Assembly (NCBI GenBank): GCA_965217095.1
Contig: OZ244235.1
Span: 1 to 64,000 of the forward strand
DNA length: 64,000 bases
Direction of reading: 5' to 3'
Source: CAYNZV01 sp965217095
GTDB lineage: Bacteria > Latescibacterota > UBA2968 > UBA8231
Below the pieces are notes generated by a model. It did no database searches and was not told the DNA's origin. It saw nothing but the letters and a program-made list of their open reading frames with translations. Numbering within the stretch: the stretch's first letter is position 1; the number at the start of each line of letters is the position of its first letter. Of this stretch, positions 1 to 8,550 are shown piece by piece. A program made the translations under genes and the position numbers.

Positions 1-149
1 CCAGCACCTTTCTATGGATACTGTCCACCTATTTGCTTCAATTATAACGTCGCTCGAAGCAAAAGAGTAGCCCCCTCTCCCAATCCGCAGGGAACGAATC
101 AGCTGGGTGTCATGAGCTCACTTGCCGGTCCCGGGCATCGAATAAGTGC

Positions 150-1189
150 ATGCCTTATATAATGAATACGAGAAGCGCGCCGAATTGGAGGTCGATATGT
201 CGCTTTCTGCGTTGTCTTCCCATGTTATCGCTTCTTCTTGCAATGATAGGCTGCGCGGCCGCACCACGCGGCCACAGTGGCCCGCCAGACAGCTTTAGCT
301 TCGCGCTTGTCGCCGATATGCCGTATTCCGTGGAGCAGGACTCCGAATTCGAGCGCCTGACCGAAATCATCAATGCCGACAACGATCTGCGCTGGGTCGT
401 CCACCTGGGAGATTTTAAGGGGGATCCGCTCCATGTACGGATAGCGTGTTCGTTCATCGATTGGACCTGTTCCAGAAATTCGAGCATCCCTTCATTTTCG
501 TGCCTGGAGACAACGACTGGGCCGACTGCCACCGCACCGGTTCCGATCCGCTGGAGCGACTGATCAAGATGCGTTCCGTATTCTTCCCGGAACCTGGTCG
601 CACGCTGGGTCGGAAGACGATGCCGGTAATCACGCAAGCAGCCAACCCGATGTTTGCCGAGTTCCCCGAGCATGTTCGCTGGAAGAAGAACGGAGTGATG
701 TTTGCTGCGTTACATATCGTCGGAAGTTTCAACTTCGGATGGGACTTCGAGCACCGAACGCGCGCACACGACGACGAGGTTGAGCGCCGGACGAATGCTG
801 CCATCGCCTGGATGCAGCAGAGTTTCGAGGAAGCGATCACCGACAAGTCGGCCGGCCTGTTCCTGATGATCCACGGCAATCCCCGGTTCGAAGCGATACC
901 CACCGACACCTTATCTCAACTGGCGTACGGAGGGTTCGTCGGGGCCCTGGAACGCGAGGTCATCCGCTTCAACAAGTCGGTTATCCTGGCTCATGGCGAT
1001 TCCCACTACTTCCGCATCGACAAACCATTGCGAAACTCGGCTACTGGTCGCAGGTTAATGCGGTTCACCCGGGTGGAACCGTTTGGTGTTCCGGATATGC
1101 ATTGGGTGCGGATCATCGTCGATCCGGCCGATGATCAGGTGTTCACCATCCATCCGGAAATCGTGCCCGAGCATCTTGACCATCCGTAG
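150..1189 (+). pseudogene. Metallophosphoesterase-type lipoprotein, frameshifted
   Basis: Two overlapping frames (150-563 and 446-1189) together make one calcineurin-like phosphoesterase. The first frame has a lipoprotein signal ending in MIGC, then VADMPYS and HLGDFKG. The second has PGDNDWADCHR and HGDSH, the other metal-binding blocks of this family. The break lies at the G run at 419-423: one more G would join HLGDFKGG to a frame running through VFVHRLDLFQ into PGDNDW. The protein would be about 345 residues and exported. Real decay or a sequencing slip cannot be told apart here. It precedes the 1294-5715 operon by about 100 bases, with no sign of shared transcription. Confidence 0.7.
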
Positions 1190-1293
1190 GGTCGCGATGG
1201 CAGAATTCGCCTTGGTGACGGTGCGAGATTGCTGCCCGTTACCGCGCTGCGATCGAATCTCGCTCTAATCACTATATTTCAAAAGGAACTGAT

Positions 1294-2259
1294 ATGACTA
1301 TCGATGCTCCGAATCCCCAGGTAAGTCCTTTCCACCTCAGTGACGATGATGGATACATGTGGCTCAAAGGCAACCTGCATTCCCACACCACCAACTCCGA
1401 CGGCAGCCCGTCGCCGCAGGAACGGCTCGACGGCTACGTAAACCAGGGGTACGACTTCCTGTGCTTGTCGGATCATTACAAGATTACGCGCATCGACACA
1501 GTCAAGGCTCCAAAGGATTTCGTGCTGATCCAGGGCGCTGAGCTGCATCCGCACAATCCGTTCGGAGGCACTACACACCATTTCGTCTGTCTCAATATCC
1601 ACGAGGACATGGACACACCGAAGATGCCGCCGCAGCATGTCATCGATGGGGTCAACGATCAGGGAGGCAGCATCTGGCTTGCTCACCCGCACTGGAGCTC
1701 GGTGAATATTCTGCGGGATACGCTACCCCTTCACGGGCTGGCGGGCATCGAGGTGTTCAATACAACCTGTCGCGCCAAAGCCCGTGGTGAGTCGGGGGTG
1801 CACTGGGACGACTGGATGGAGCAAGAGGATCGCATCTATCCTGCCCTCGCAAACGACGATGCCCACGCGCTGGAGTCTGAGAACAAGGACACCTACCAGG
1901 GGTGGACCATGGTGCGGGTCAAGGAGCGCAACGCCGCCGTGGTTACCGACGCGCTCACGAGTGGCACTTCCTATTCCACCAACGGGCCCCAGATTCACGA
2001 TATCAGCCTGCGCAGGGTCGACAAGGCGGGAGACGAGCGCCAGTTGGTGGAAGCAACGGTGAAATCGTCCGAGGCCCTTCGTGTCTTTGGCGTTTGCAAC
2101 CAGGTCGGCGAGGAGTATTACGACGGCGGACGCACCTTCGAGACCGCTACCTTTACGTTGCGAGCCAATTCCCGCTGGGTTCGCTTCGAGGTCCACGGAC
2201 CGGACGGGACCAAAGCCTGGTCGAATCCGTTCGACCTGACCGAGTTGGAGCGGAACTAA
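1294..2259 (+). CDS. PHP-domain phosphoesterase
   Basis: A 321-residue cytoplasmic protein with the polymerase-and-histidinol-phosphatase metal site at its N-terminus: GNLHSHTTNSDGS gives H29, H31 and D36, and LSDHYK follows. Later blocks LAHPHW and NDDAHA are further metal ligands of the same fold. The C-terminal third (from about residue 215) looks like a beta-sandwich. An AAAGGAACTGAT ribosome-binding site precedes the ATG. It opens a four-gene operon (22-base gap to the tyrosine phosphatase). The substrate is unknown; members of this subfamily hydrolyse phosphomono- or diesters. Confidence 0.85.
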   Translation: MTIDAPNPQVSPFHLSDDDGYMWLKGNLHSHTTNSDGSPSPQERLDGYVNQGYDFLCLSDHYKITRIDTVKAPKDFVLIQGAELHPHNPFGGTTHHFVCLNIHEDMDTPKMPPQHVIDGVNDQGGSIWLAHPHWSSVNILRDTLPLHGLAGIEVFNTTCRAKARGESGVHWDDWMEQEDRIYPALANDDAHALESENKDTYQGWTMVRVKERNAAVVTDALTSGTSYSTNGPQIHDISLRRVDKAGDERQLVEATVKSSEALRVFGVCNQVGEEYYDGGRTFETATFTLRANSRWVRFEVHGPDGTKAWSNPFDLTELERN

Positions 2260-2281
2260 CCTACTCCCAGAAAGGATTTCG

Positions 2282-3034
2282 ATGGAGCCGGAGCGACATA
2301 TAAAGGTAGAAGGGGCATTCAACGTTCGAGACCTGGGGGGATACGAGACCCGCGACGGGCGCCGCACCCAGTGGAGGCGTTTCCTTAGAGCGGACTGCCT
2401 CGACAAGGTAGACGGGGAAGGCCTTGCTTCCCGCGTCGACGGGGGATTGAAGACGGTAGTCGATCTCAGGAGCGCGAGAGAGATCAAAGAAGTCCCTTCC
2501 GTTTTTCATTCATCCACGGAAACCCCCAGTTATCTGCATGTCGATCTGATCGGTGATCCCAGTTTGATCGACGATCCGTCAAAATGGGAACAACCACCCG
2601 AGCCGCCGCAACGTTATCTGGCCATGTACACCACCTGGCTAGACGATCGCCAGGAGGCGATCCGTACCGTCCTGTCCAGCTTCACCGAGTCCGACGCCTT
2701 GCCGGCACTGTTCAACTGCCATGCAGGAAAGGATCGCACCGGAGTCATCGCTGCGCTGCTGTTGGGGCTGGCCGGCGTGCCTGATGAAACGATCGTCGCC
2801 GACTACGCCCTCAGCGGTCCTAACCTCTGGCACCGGGAGATGGCTACCTTTAGGGAGGCGCACGGCGAAGATTCCTCGATGGAGGATTTCAGCGCCGAGG
2901 TATCGTCTGCCCGTAACATGGAGCTTACCTTGGAATACCTGAACGAACGGTATGGAGGTATTCCGACCTATCTCACCACAATAGGCGTGAGCTCAGACGA
3001 GCGCGACTGCTTGCGAAAGGCTTTACTGGATTGA
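2282..3034 (+). CDS. Tyrosine-protein phosphatase (DSP/PTP-like)
   Basis: A 250-residue cysteine phosphatase. The signature CHAGKDRTG (C146 to R152, the C-x5-R loop) is intact, and NVRDLGGYETRDG near the N-terminus is typical of the bacterial tyrosine phosphatase family related to Mycobacterium PtpB. General acid candidates lie around residues 110-122. The start follows an AGAAAGGA ribosome-binding site. Its TGA stop overlaps the TTG start of the dehydrogenase at 3031, so the two are probably translationally coupled. The target, protein or small phosphoester, cannot be read from the sequence. Confidence 0.85.
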   Translation: MEPERHIKVEGAFNVRDLGGYETRDGRRTQWRRFLRADCLDKVDGEGLASRVDGGLKTVVDLRSAREIKEVPSVFHSSTETPSYLHVDLIGDPSLIDDPSKWEQPPEPPQRYLAMYTTWLDDRQEAIRTVLSSFTESDALPALFNCHAGKDRTGVIAALLLGLAGVPDETIVADYALSGPNLWHREMATFREAHGEDSSMEDFSAEVSSARNMELTLEYLNERYGGIPTYLTTIGVSSDERDCLRKALLD

Positions 3035-4434
3035 ACGACGACAAACTCAGCATCTGCTGCGTTGGCGCCGGTTACGTCGGCGGTCCCACCATGGCCGTGA
3101 TCGCCGACCGCTGCAAACGGACTACGGTAACGGTTGTCGACCAGGACGACGCCCGCATCGCGGCGTGGAACTCCGACCGGCTTCCGATCTTCGAGCCGGG
3201 ACTGGATGAGGTGGTGCTGCGCAACCGGGACCGCTCCCTCTTCTTCTCGACCGAGATCGACGCTACCATTCGTCAGTCGGACATCATCTTCATCGCGGTG
3301 AATACGCCGACCAAGACCTACGGAATCGGCAACGGACGGGCTGCAGACATGGAATTCCTCGAAATCTGCGCCCGACGGATCGCCGAGGTTGCAGAAGGCC
3401 ACAAGGTGGTGGTGGAGAAGTCGACAGTGCCGGTGCGTACGGCGGAAACCGTGCGCACGATTCTCGATACCCGCACCGAGGGTGCCAGCTTCCAGGTGCT
3501 TTCCAACCCGGAGTTCATGGCGGAAGGTTCGGCTATCCAAGATCTGGAGCAGCCGGACCGGGTGTTGATCGGTGGCGAACGCTCGCCTGAGGGCGACAAG
3601 GCGGTGGCTCAGCTGAAGTCGGTTTACGCCAGCTGGGTGCCCGAGGAGAAAATCCTCACCACCGATCTGTGGTCTTCAGAGCTCACCAAACTCATCGCCA
3701 ATGCCTTCCTGGCGCAGCGGATCTCTTCGATCAACGCGGTTTCTGCTTTGTGCGAGGCGACCGAGGCGGATGTGGAGGAGATCTCCAACGCGATCGGCAA
3801 GGATCGTCGCATCGGTCCGGATTTCCTAAAGAGCTCTGTCGGTTTTGGGGGCTCCTGTTTCCAGAAGGATATCCTCAACCTGGTCTATCTGTGCGAGACC
3901 TTCGGACTGCAGGAGGTGGCTGACTACTGGGAGCACGTGGTGCGGATCAATGACTACCAGAAGCGACGCTTCTCGAAACGGATCATCGAGGAGCTCTTCG
4001 GGACGGTGTCGGGAAAACGCATCGCGGTGCTTGGCTACGCCTTCAAGAAGGATACCAACGACATCCGCGAGTCGCCCGCCATCTATGTCTGCCGCGACCT
4101 TCTTGCCGAGCAGGCTTCGTTGGCGATCTACGATCCGCGGGTCGAGCAGGAACAGCTTCGCTCATCCCTCGACGCCGCCGGGGACGACAAGGGCGGCACT
4201 ACTGCAAAGAGCACTGGAGCGCCACAGGTGGAGATCTGTTCCGATCCGTACGCCGCCGCAAAGGGAGCTCACGCGATTGCCGTGCTGACCGATTGGGATG
4301 AATTCCGCGACCTGGATTACCATCGAATCTTCGATTCGATGGCGAAACCGGCCTGTCTGTTCGACGGCCGCAATGTGGTCGATCTGGTCAAGCTGCAGAA
4401 GATCGGTTTTCGCACCTTCGGCATAGGCAAATAG
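3031..4434 (+). CDS. ugd: UDP-glucose 6-dehydrogenase, animal/plant-like
   Basis: Oxidises UDP-glucose to UDP-glucuronate with two NAD+. The N-terminal Rossmann motif is CVGAGYVGGPT. The active site is complete and collinear with the human enzyme numbering: E161, K220, N224, C276 (in GFGGSCFQKD) and D280. Blocks such as NTPTKTYGIG, GRAADMEFLE, LTTDLWSSELTKL and AFKKDTNDIRES are those of the eukaryotic-type enzyme, not the shorter TuaD/Ugd type common in bacteria. Length is 467 residues. The start is TTG, overlapping the preceding stop; the next gene starts directly after the TAG. UDP-glucuronate would feed polysaccharide or glycan synthesis. Confidence 0.95.
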   Translation: MNDDKLSICCVGAGYVGGPTMAVIADRCKRTTVTVVDQDDARIAAWNSDRLPIFEPGLDEVVLRNRDRSLFFSTEIDATIRQSDIIFIAVNTPTKTYGIGNGRAADMEFLEICARRIAEVAEGHKVVVEKSTVPVRTAETVRTILDTRTEGASFQVLSNPEFMAEGSAIQDLEQPDRVLIGGERSPEGDKAVAQLKSVYASWVPEEKILTTDLWSSELTKLIANAFLAQRISSINAVSALCEATEADVEEISNAIGKDRRIGPDFLKSSVGFGGSCFQKDILNLVYLCETFGLQEVADYWEHVVRINDYQKRRFSKRIIEELFGTVSGKRIAVLGYAFKKDTNDIRESPAIYVCRDLLAEQASLAIYDPRVEQEQLRSSLDAAGDDKGGTTAKSTGAPQVEICSDPYAAAKGAHAIAVLTDWDEFRDLDYHRIFDSMAKPACLFDGRNVVDLVKLQKIGFRTFGIGK

Positions 4435-5715
4435 ATGGCTGAATATCCCGAGGTTTTTCGCGTCCGTCAGCACTTCGACGTGCCCCAGGTCGACGACCTG
4501 GCCTCCGAGGTCGAAAGCCAGCTGCAGCGACTCTCGTTGAACAATCAGGTCAAGCCAGGGCAAAACGTCGCTATCTCCGTCGGCAGTCGCGGCATCTCGG
4601 GTATCAACCATATCGTCAAAGCCGCCGTCGGTCATTTCAAACAGCTCGGCGCGGCACCGTTTATCGTGCCGGCGATGGGGAGCCATGGCGGCGGTCGCGC
4701 CGAAGGCCAGCGACAGCTGCTCGAAACGCTAGGGGTTACCGAAGAGTTCTGCGGATGCCCGATTCGTGCCAGCATGGAGACGGTGGTGGTGTGCGATGCA
4801 GCGGAGGGGTTTCCGGTGCACTTTGACAAACACGCCTACGGCGCCGACCACGTGGTGGTGTGCAACCGGATCAAGTCCCACACTCAGTTCGTCGGGGACA
4901 TCGAAAGCGGCCTCATGAAGATGATGCTGATCGGACTGGGGAAACATGCCGGCGCCAAGATCTATCACCGGGCGATCAAGGACTTCAGCTTCGGTCAGAT
5001 CGTGCGCAGCGTGGCCAGCGTCGTACTGGAACGCTGTTCGATTCTCGCCGGCATCGCCATCGTCGAGAACAGCTACTGCCGCACGGCGAAGATCGAAGCG
5101 GTGGTGCCAGAACGATTCGAGGAACGGGAGAAGGCGCTGCTGCTCAATGCCAAGGAGTGGGCGGCGAGGCTGCCGTTCAACGTGGCCGATGTGCTGCTCA
5201 TCGACGAGGTGGGCAAGAACATCAGCGGTACCGGATTCGACCTGAGCATCACCGGCCGTCGCAACCTGGTGCACGAGCCTTCGGAAGAAGAGTACCCGAA
5301 GGTCAGGATGATCGGGCTCCGTGACCTGACCGAGGCCTCCCACGGGAATGGCGAGGGCATGGGTCTGGCCGAGTTCTGTCGCAAGCGGGTGCTCGACAAG
5401 GTCGATCTCGAAGTCACCCGGATCAACGGGCTGACCAGCGGGCATTTCACCGGATCCATGATTCCGATCGACTTCGACACCGATGCACGACTGCTGGAGG
5501 TGATGTTGTCGCAGATCGGACTTACCGAACCCCCCGATGCGAAACTGATGTGGATTCGCAACACCGTCGATCTGGCCGAGGTGGAATGTTCGGCTACTTA
5601 TGTGGACGAAGCCCAGCAACGCGACGATCTGGAGCTCCTCACCGAGCCGCGATCGTTGGAGTTCGACGCCGAGGGCAACCTGTCCGACGAGCATATGCGT
5701 ACCAGCAGCCCGTGA
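4435..5715 (+). CDS. Lactate racemase domain (LarA/DUF2088-like) protein
   Basis: A 426-residue protein with the DUF2088 features: an N-terminal GQNVAISVGSRG segment, VPAMGSHGGGRAEGQ around residues 80-94, and NRIKSHTQFVGDIESGLMKM around 143-162. LarA is a nickel-pincer lactate racemase; this branch is only a distant relative, so the substrate is open. No signal peptide or membrane segment. The ATG directly abuts the stop of ugd with no spacer, so it belongs to the same operon and is probably coupled. No convincing intrinsic terminator was seen downstream. Confidence 0.8.
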   Translation: MAEYPEVFRVRQHFDVPQVDDLASEVESQLQRLSLNNQVKPGQNVAISVGSRGISGINHIVKAAVGHFKQLGAAPFIVPAMGSHGGGRAEGQRQLLETLGVTEEFCGCPIRASMETVVVCDAAEGFPVHFDKHAYGADHVVVCNRIKSHTQFVGDIESGLMKMMLIGLGKHAGAKIYHRAIKDFSFGQIVRSVASVVLERCSILAGIAIVENSYCRTAKIEAVVPERFEEREKALLLNAKEWAARLPFNVADVLLIDEVGKNISGTGFDLSITGRRNLVHEPSEEEYPKVRMIGLRDLTEASHGNGEGMGLAEFCRKRVLDKVDLEVTRINGLTSGHFTGSMIPIDFDTDARLLEVMLSQIGLTEPPDAKLMWIRNTVDLAEVECSATYVDEAQQRDDLELLTEPRSLEFDAEGNLSDEHMRTSSP

Positions 5716-5941
5716 TAAATTGCCACTTGGGCTGCCGCCGGTTCTTGCGGCCGGCCTTTGCGTTGCGCTTGATCGCCGCATCTTTCCGCTGCGCCTCACT
5801 CGCACGCCTTAATCTCATCCGCAATTCCTCGGCCTCGACGACAATGCGCATTTCACCACGGACTGTTACCGTCTGAGATGGCAACAAACGCCCGGGTATT
5901 TTCCTTCCTGGCGCTTCTTCAATAAATACAATTACCTACGG

Positions 5942-6349
5942 TTGTTCATTAAGCGCCCAGAGCCCATTCCCTCGATTTATCAGGAGATTCCGGCGGTGGG
6001 GGCCGACCCTGAGCCGGTCATGTACATTTCCGCTGCGGGTATCGCCTTCCTGAAACAGTGGGAGGGCGTGCGCTACGAAGCTTATCGGGACTCGATCGAT
6101 CTGCTGACTATCGGCGTTGGGCACCTACTGACGAAGAGCGAGCTCTCTTCCGGCAGCGGAGACGGGAAGCGGAGCGGGCAATGTTTCTGGCGTGAGGCTT
6201 TCACTCCAAAATGCCGACAAGAATATCTACCCACAGAAACTGGCATTGTGTATATTCCGCAGCCAATGGCCCTGGTCTTGAACCGACGAGCGAGCCTTAC
6301 AAATAAGGAGTGGTCAAAATGGCAGACAAGAAGCCTGGTCGAGGGATGA
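5942..6349 (+). pseudogene. GH24 lysozyme (endolysin) remnant
   Basis: The middle of this 135-codon frame is clearly phage-type lysozyme: QWEGVRYEAYRDSIDLLTIG supplies the E...D...T catalytic set of GH24, followed by GVGHLLTKSELSSG and a decayed WREAFTPK..QEYL block. After that the frame diverges and lacks the C-terminal lobe; a complete GH24 enzyme is about 150-170 residues. The start (TTG at 5942) has no good ribosome-binding site. Most likely a fossil of a prophage, which fits the integrase remnants 5 kb downstream. Confidence 0.6.
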
Positions 6350-6609
6350 AGAAGAAGGGCAAGAAGGAGGCGAAAGTGCGAGCGCCGTTGGTTGTTGAGA
6401 GGAGGAGCAATAAGCGAGACAGATTACCAACTCGGGTCAGACTGCATGAAGGAAAAACGGTATCGCCCGTCAAGTATTCCGGATCTGCTGTGGGGCACGG
6501 CAACTATACGGCCGGGCAGGTGAATGGGGTAATGGTTCTTGATGGGCGGGGGAAGCCCATTCCCTTTCGCGATTTCCCACAGGAGCCCAAAGTACGTGTG
6601 GATTCATGA
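6319..6609 (+). CDS. Small basic hypothetical protein
   Basis: A 96-residue protein starting at ATG 6319, chosen because TAAGGAG lies nine bases upstream; a GTG at 6310 overlaps that site. The N-terminal 40 residues are lysine/arginine-rich (KKPGRGMKKKGKK, then VERRSNKRDR); the rest is neutral and glycine-rich. No domain was recognised. A nucleic-acid-binding role is possible from charge alone. It lies about 60 bases before the next small gene. Confidence 0.5.
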   Translation: MADKKPGRGMKKKGKKEAKVRAPLVVERRSNKRDRLPTRVRLHEGKTVSPVKYSGSAVGHGNYTAGQVNGVMVLDGRGKPIPFRDFPQEPKVRVDS

Positions 6610-6667
6610 GAGGAAGTGATTAGCGGCGCACCACATCTGCTACACAATTCTAAAGGAGGTGATCGCA

Positions 6668-6976
6668 ATGCGTACACTGCTTACTGTAACTCCTGACGTT
6701 GAGGCGGCCAACAAGGCGGTACAATCTGGCGAACTAGAGCGGGTTATGAAGGAACTCTCCGAAATGATTGAGCCAGAGGCGAGCTACTTTTTTACTGAAC
6801 AGGGTCGCCGTACTAGTCTCTACGTTTTCGACATGAAGGATTCGTCCCAAATGCCACAGATTGCCGAGAACCTTTTTCAAGTACTCAAGGCTGAGGTGAA
6901 ATTTTCCCCTGTGATGAACCAGGAAGAGCTGGGGAGAGGTCTGCAGGCCTGGGGTGAATCGCAGCAAGGAAAATGA
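6668..6976 (+). CDS. Small alpha/beta protein (DUF3303-like)
   Basis: A 102-residue protein. The start ATG 6668 is fixed by a perfect AAAGGAGG eight bases upstream; the GTG at 6659 lies inside that site. The pattern PEASYFFTEQGRRTSLYVFDMKD resembles small dimeric ferredoxin-fold proteins related to DUF3303, of unknown function. No signal peptide. The family assignment rests on remembered sequence resemblance, not a search. Confidence 0.6.
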   Translation: MRTLLTVTPDVEAANKAVQSGELERVMKELSEMIEPEASYFFTEQGRRTSLYVFDMKDSSQMPQIAENLFQVLKAEVKFSPVMNQEELGRGLQAWGESQQGK

Positions 6977-7020
6977 TGTAGTTTGTGCCGGAGGCAGAGG
7001 GACCCATGGAGGGTTCGAAC

Positions 7021-7167
7021 ATGCTTTCATACCTCATACTTGCGATTTCCTTTTCGGCGTGTGCCGCCACAACCCAGACGCAGCCACTATCCAAGTCGCC
7101 CAGATTCCTAGGCAGGCCAGATGTTCTGTTTTCTGCCGCGGTTGCGGCGACAGACTCCATGGGCTAG
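7021..7167 (+). CDS. Possible short lipoprotein or remnant
   Basis: A 48-codon frame with a hydrophobic start and a lipobox-like ISFSAC, preceded by GGAGGG. Nothing recognisable follows the cysteine and the frame stops early. It may be a decayed lipoprotein gene. Weakly supported. Confidence 0.2.
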   Translation: MLSYLILAISFSACAATTQTQPLSKSPRFLGRPDVLFSAAVAATDSMG

Positions 7168-7498
7168 CAGGTAGTCGAGTCCGATTCCGAGCAAAGGACA
7201 ATACAGGCAAAGTTACGCGGTAAAGTACCCGACTCACCTACCATGCACATTAGTGGCACCATCTGAAAGCCCCGCAGCCGAGGTCTCACTCCACCTCGTA
7301 CCGGAATCTGTTCAGCGTTGCCTCGTCCAACCTGATCCGACCTAGTATTTCCCACAATTGAGCGTTCGACACATTCCCGCAATGGTACCTGCACCCTTCG
7401 AAGCCGTACGTCGCGCCGCCCGGTTGCATGGCACCAATAAGGTGGCCGCCGCTTCGCTCGGTATTCACCCCGGGCCCTAAATATGAGGAGGAATAGTA
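7168..7498. other. Intergenic, nothing identified
   Basis: About 330 bases with no supported gene on either strand. A minus-strand frame here has no start signal or recognisable domain. The last 15 bases hold the GAGGAGG ribosome-binding site of the YceI gene. Confidence 0.4.
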
Positions 7499-8050
7499 AT
7501 GGCAAAATGGGTATTTGAACCCGGACATACAGCCGCAGAGTTTTGCGCCCGGCACATGATGGTCACTTGGGTCCGTGGGTGCTTCAAGAATATTGAGGGT
7601 ACGATGGAATTTGATCCAGAAAATCCTCTCACTTTTTCTGTTGAGGCAGAGATTGATGCGGCCTCACTCTGGTCGGGAGACGAAGACCGGGACGGCCATC
7701 TACGTCAAAGTGATTTTTTGGATGTCGAAAACCACCCGAAGATCACGTTCTCCGGCGACCAAATTCAACTCACCAGTACGAATGACTTCAAGGTCATAGG
7801 TGATTTAACGATTCGTGGCATAACGCGGAAGGTCAGTTTGGGCGTGCGATACTTAGGTCAGTGGGACACGCCATTTTGGGAAGATGGTGTTGACAAGGGT
7901 CCAATACCGCGAGTTGGATTCGTTGCTGAGACCACGATTAGCCGCCACGATTTTGGTGTAAGTTGGAACGCGACGATGGATAGAGGGGGGGTTGTCGTCA
8001 GCGATGACGTGCTGATCACCATAGATGTGGAAGCACTTTTGCAACCGTGA
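7499..8050 (+). CDS. YceI-like lipid-binding protein
   Basis: A 183-residue YceI-family protein, a lipocalin-like barrel that binds polyprenoid or other amphiphilic ligands. Family marks are WVFEPGHTAAEF at the start, RDGHLRQSDFLDVENHPKITF in the middle and a terminal VLITIDVEAL. Unlike many relatives it has no signal peptide, so it is probably cytoplasmic. A GAGGAGG site lies just upstream of ATG 7499. It appears monocistronic. Confidence 0.9.
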   Translation: MAKWVFEPGHTAAEFCARHMMVTWVRGCFKNIEGTMEFDPENPLTFSVEAEIDAASLWSGDEDRDGHLRQSDFLDVENHPKITFSGDQIQLTSTNDFKVIGDLTIRGITRKVSLGVRYLGQWDTPFWEDGVDKGPIPRVGFVAETTISRHDFGVSWNATMDRGGVVVSDDVLITIDVEALLQP

Positions 8051-8099
8051 ATCGTTAAGTAGCCATGCTTCGCCTTGAGACTTCTTCGTCCTAAGCTAA

Positions 8100-8533
8100 G
8101 ACGGCGTCAACAGCGATTTCATCTCCGAGAACGGTTACGCCGGCCGCATCAACGCCAGCTCCGCCTTTGTCCATGACGGGTCGGTCAGCGTCCAATTCCG
8201 GGACGTGGAGACGCATGAAATCGCTTTTGCCAGCCGCGGCAACGCCGAAAACAAGATCCCCGTCGAACCGGGCGGGACCTACGTTTTCCACGCCTGGGTC
8301 TACGGTGTCGACGGCCGTGGGACAGCCAACCTCAGCGACATCCCCATCGACTTTACGGCCGTGTTCCTTAACGGCGAGACGTTCCAGAGCTCACCCACGA
8401 CAAGGCTGTACCTCTCGAGTTTCGGAGCATGGAACAACTGAAGTTCATCTTCACCGTTCCGGCGGACCTGGACCGCGCCTATATCTTGATCGGCAGCAAC
8501 GCGGCCACGGCCCTAAGCCTCGATCTCTACATC
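8100..8533 (+). pseudogene. Carbohydrate-binding-like domain, 5' part of IS-split remnant
   Basis: Beta-sandwich coding sequence (DGVNSDFISENGYAG, VEPGGTYVFHAWVYGVDG, then KFIFTVPADLDRAYILIG) with a stop immediately upstream at 8097, so its 5' end is missing. A frameshift near 8432 (TGGAAC; one more G restores AWEQLKFIF) separates the two blocks. At 8533 the frame is cut by the IS66-family element; it resumes at 10200. Joining the two sides gives LDLYIDDFSIGRTD and a stop, a typical end for such a domain. Confidence 0.6.
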
Positions 8534-8550
8534 GTAACCGTTCAGGTCCC
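8527..8550. repeat. Left terminal repeat and target copy of IS66 element
   Basis: CTACATC at 8527-8533 is the left target-site copy. GTAACCGTTCAGGTCCC at 8534-8550 is the left terminal inverted repeat; it matches the reverse complement of 10184-10199 over GTAASCGTTCAG with one mismatch. Confidence 0.75.

Noticed and set aside
5716..5790. Possible terminator after the LarA-like gene
   Set aside because: Only a 5-bp GCCGC/GCGGC stem without a T-tract.
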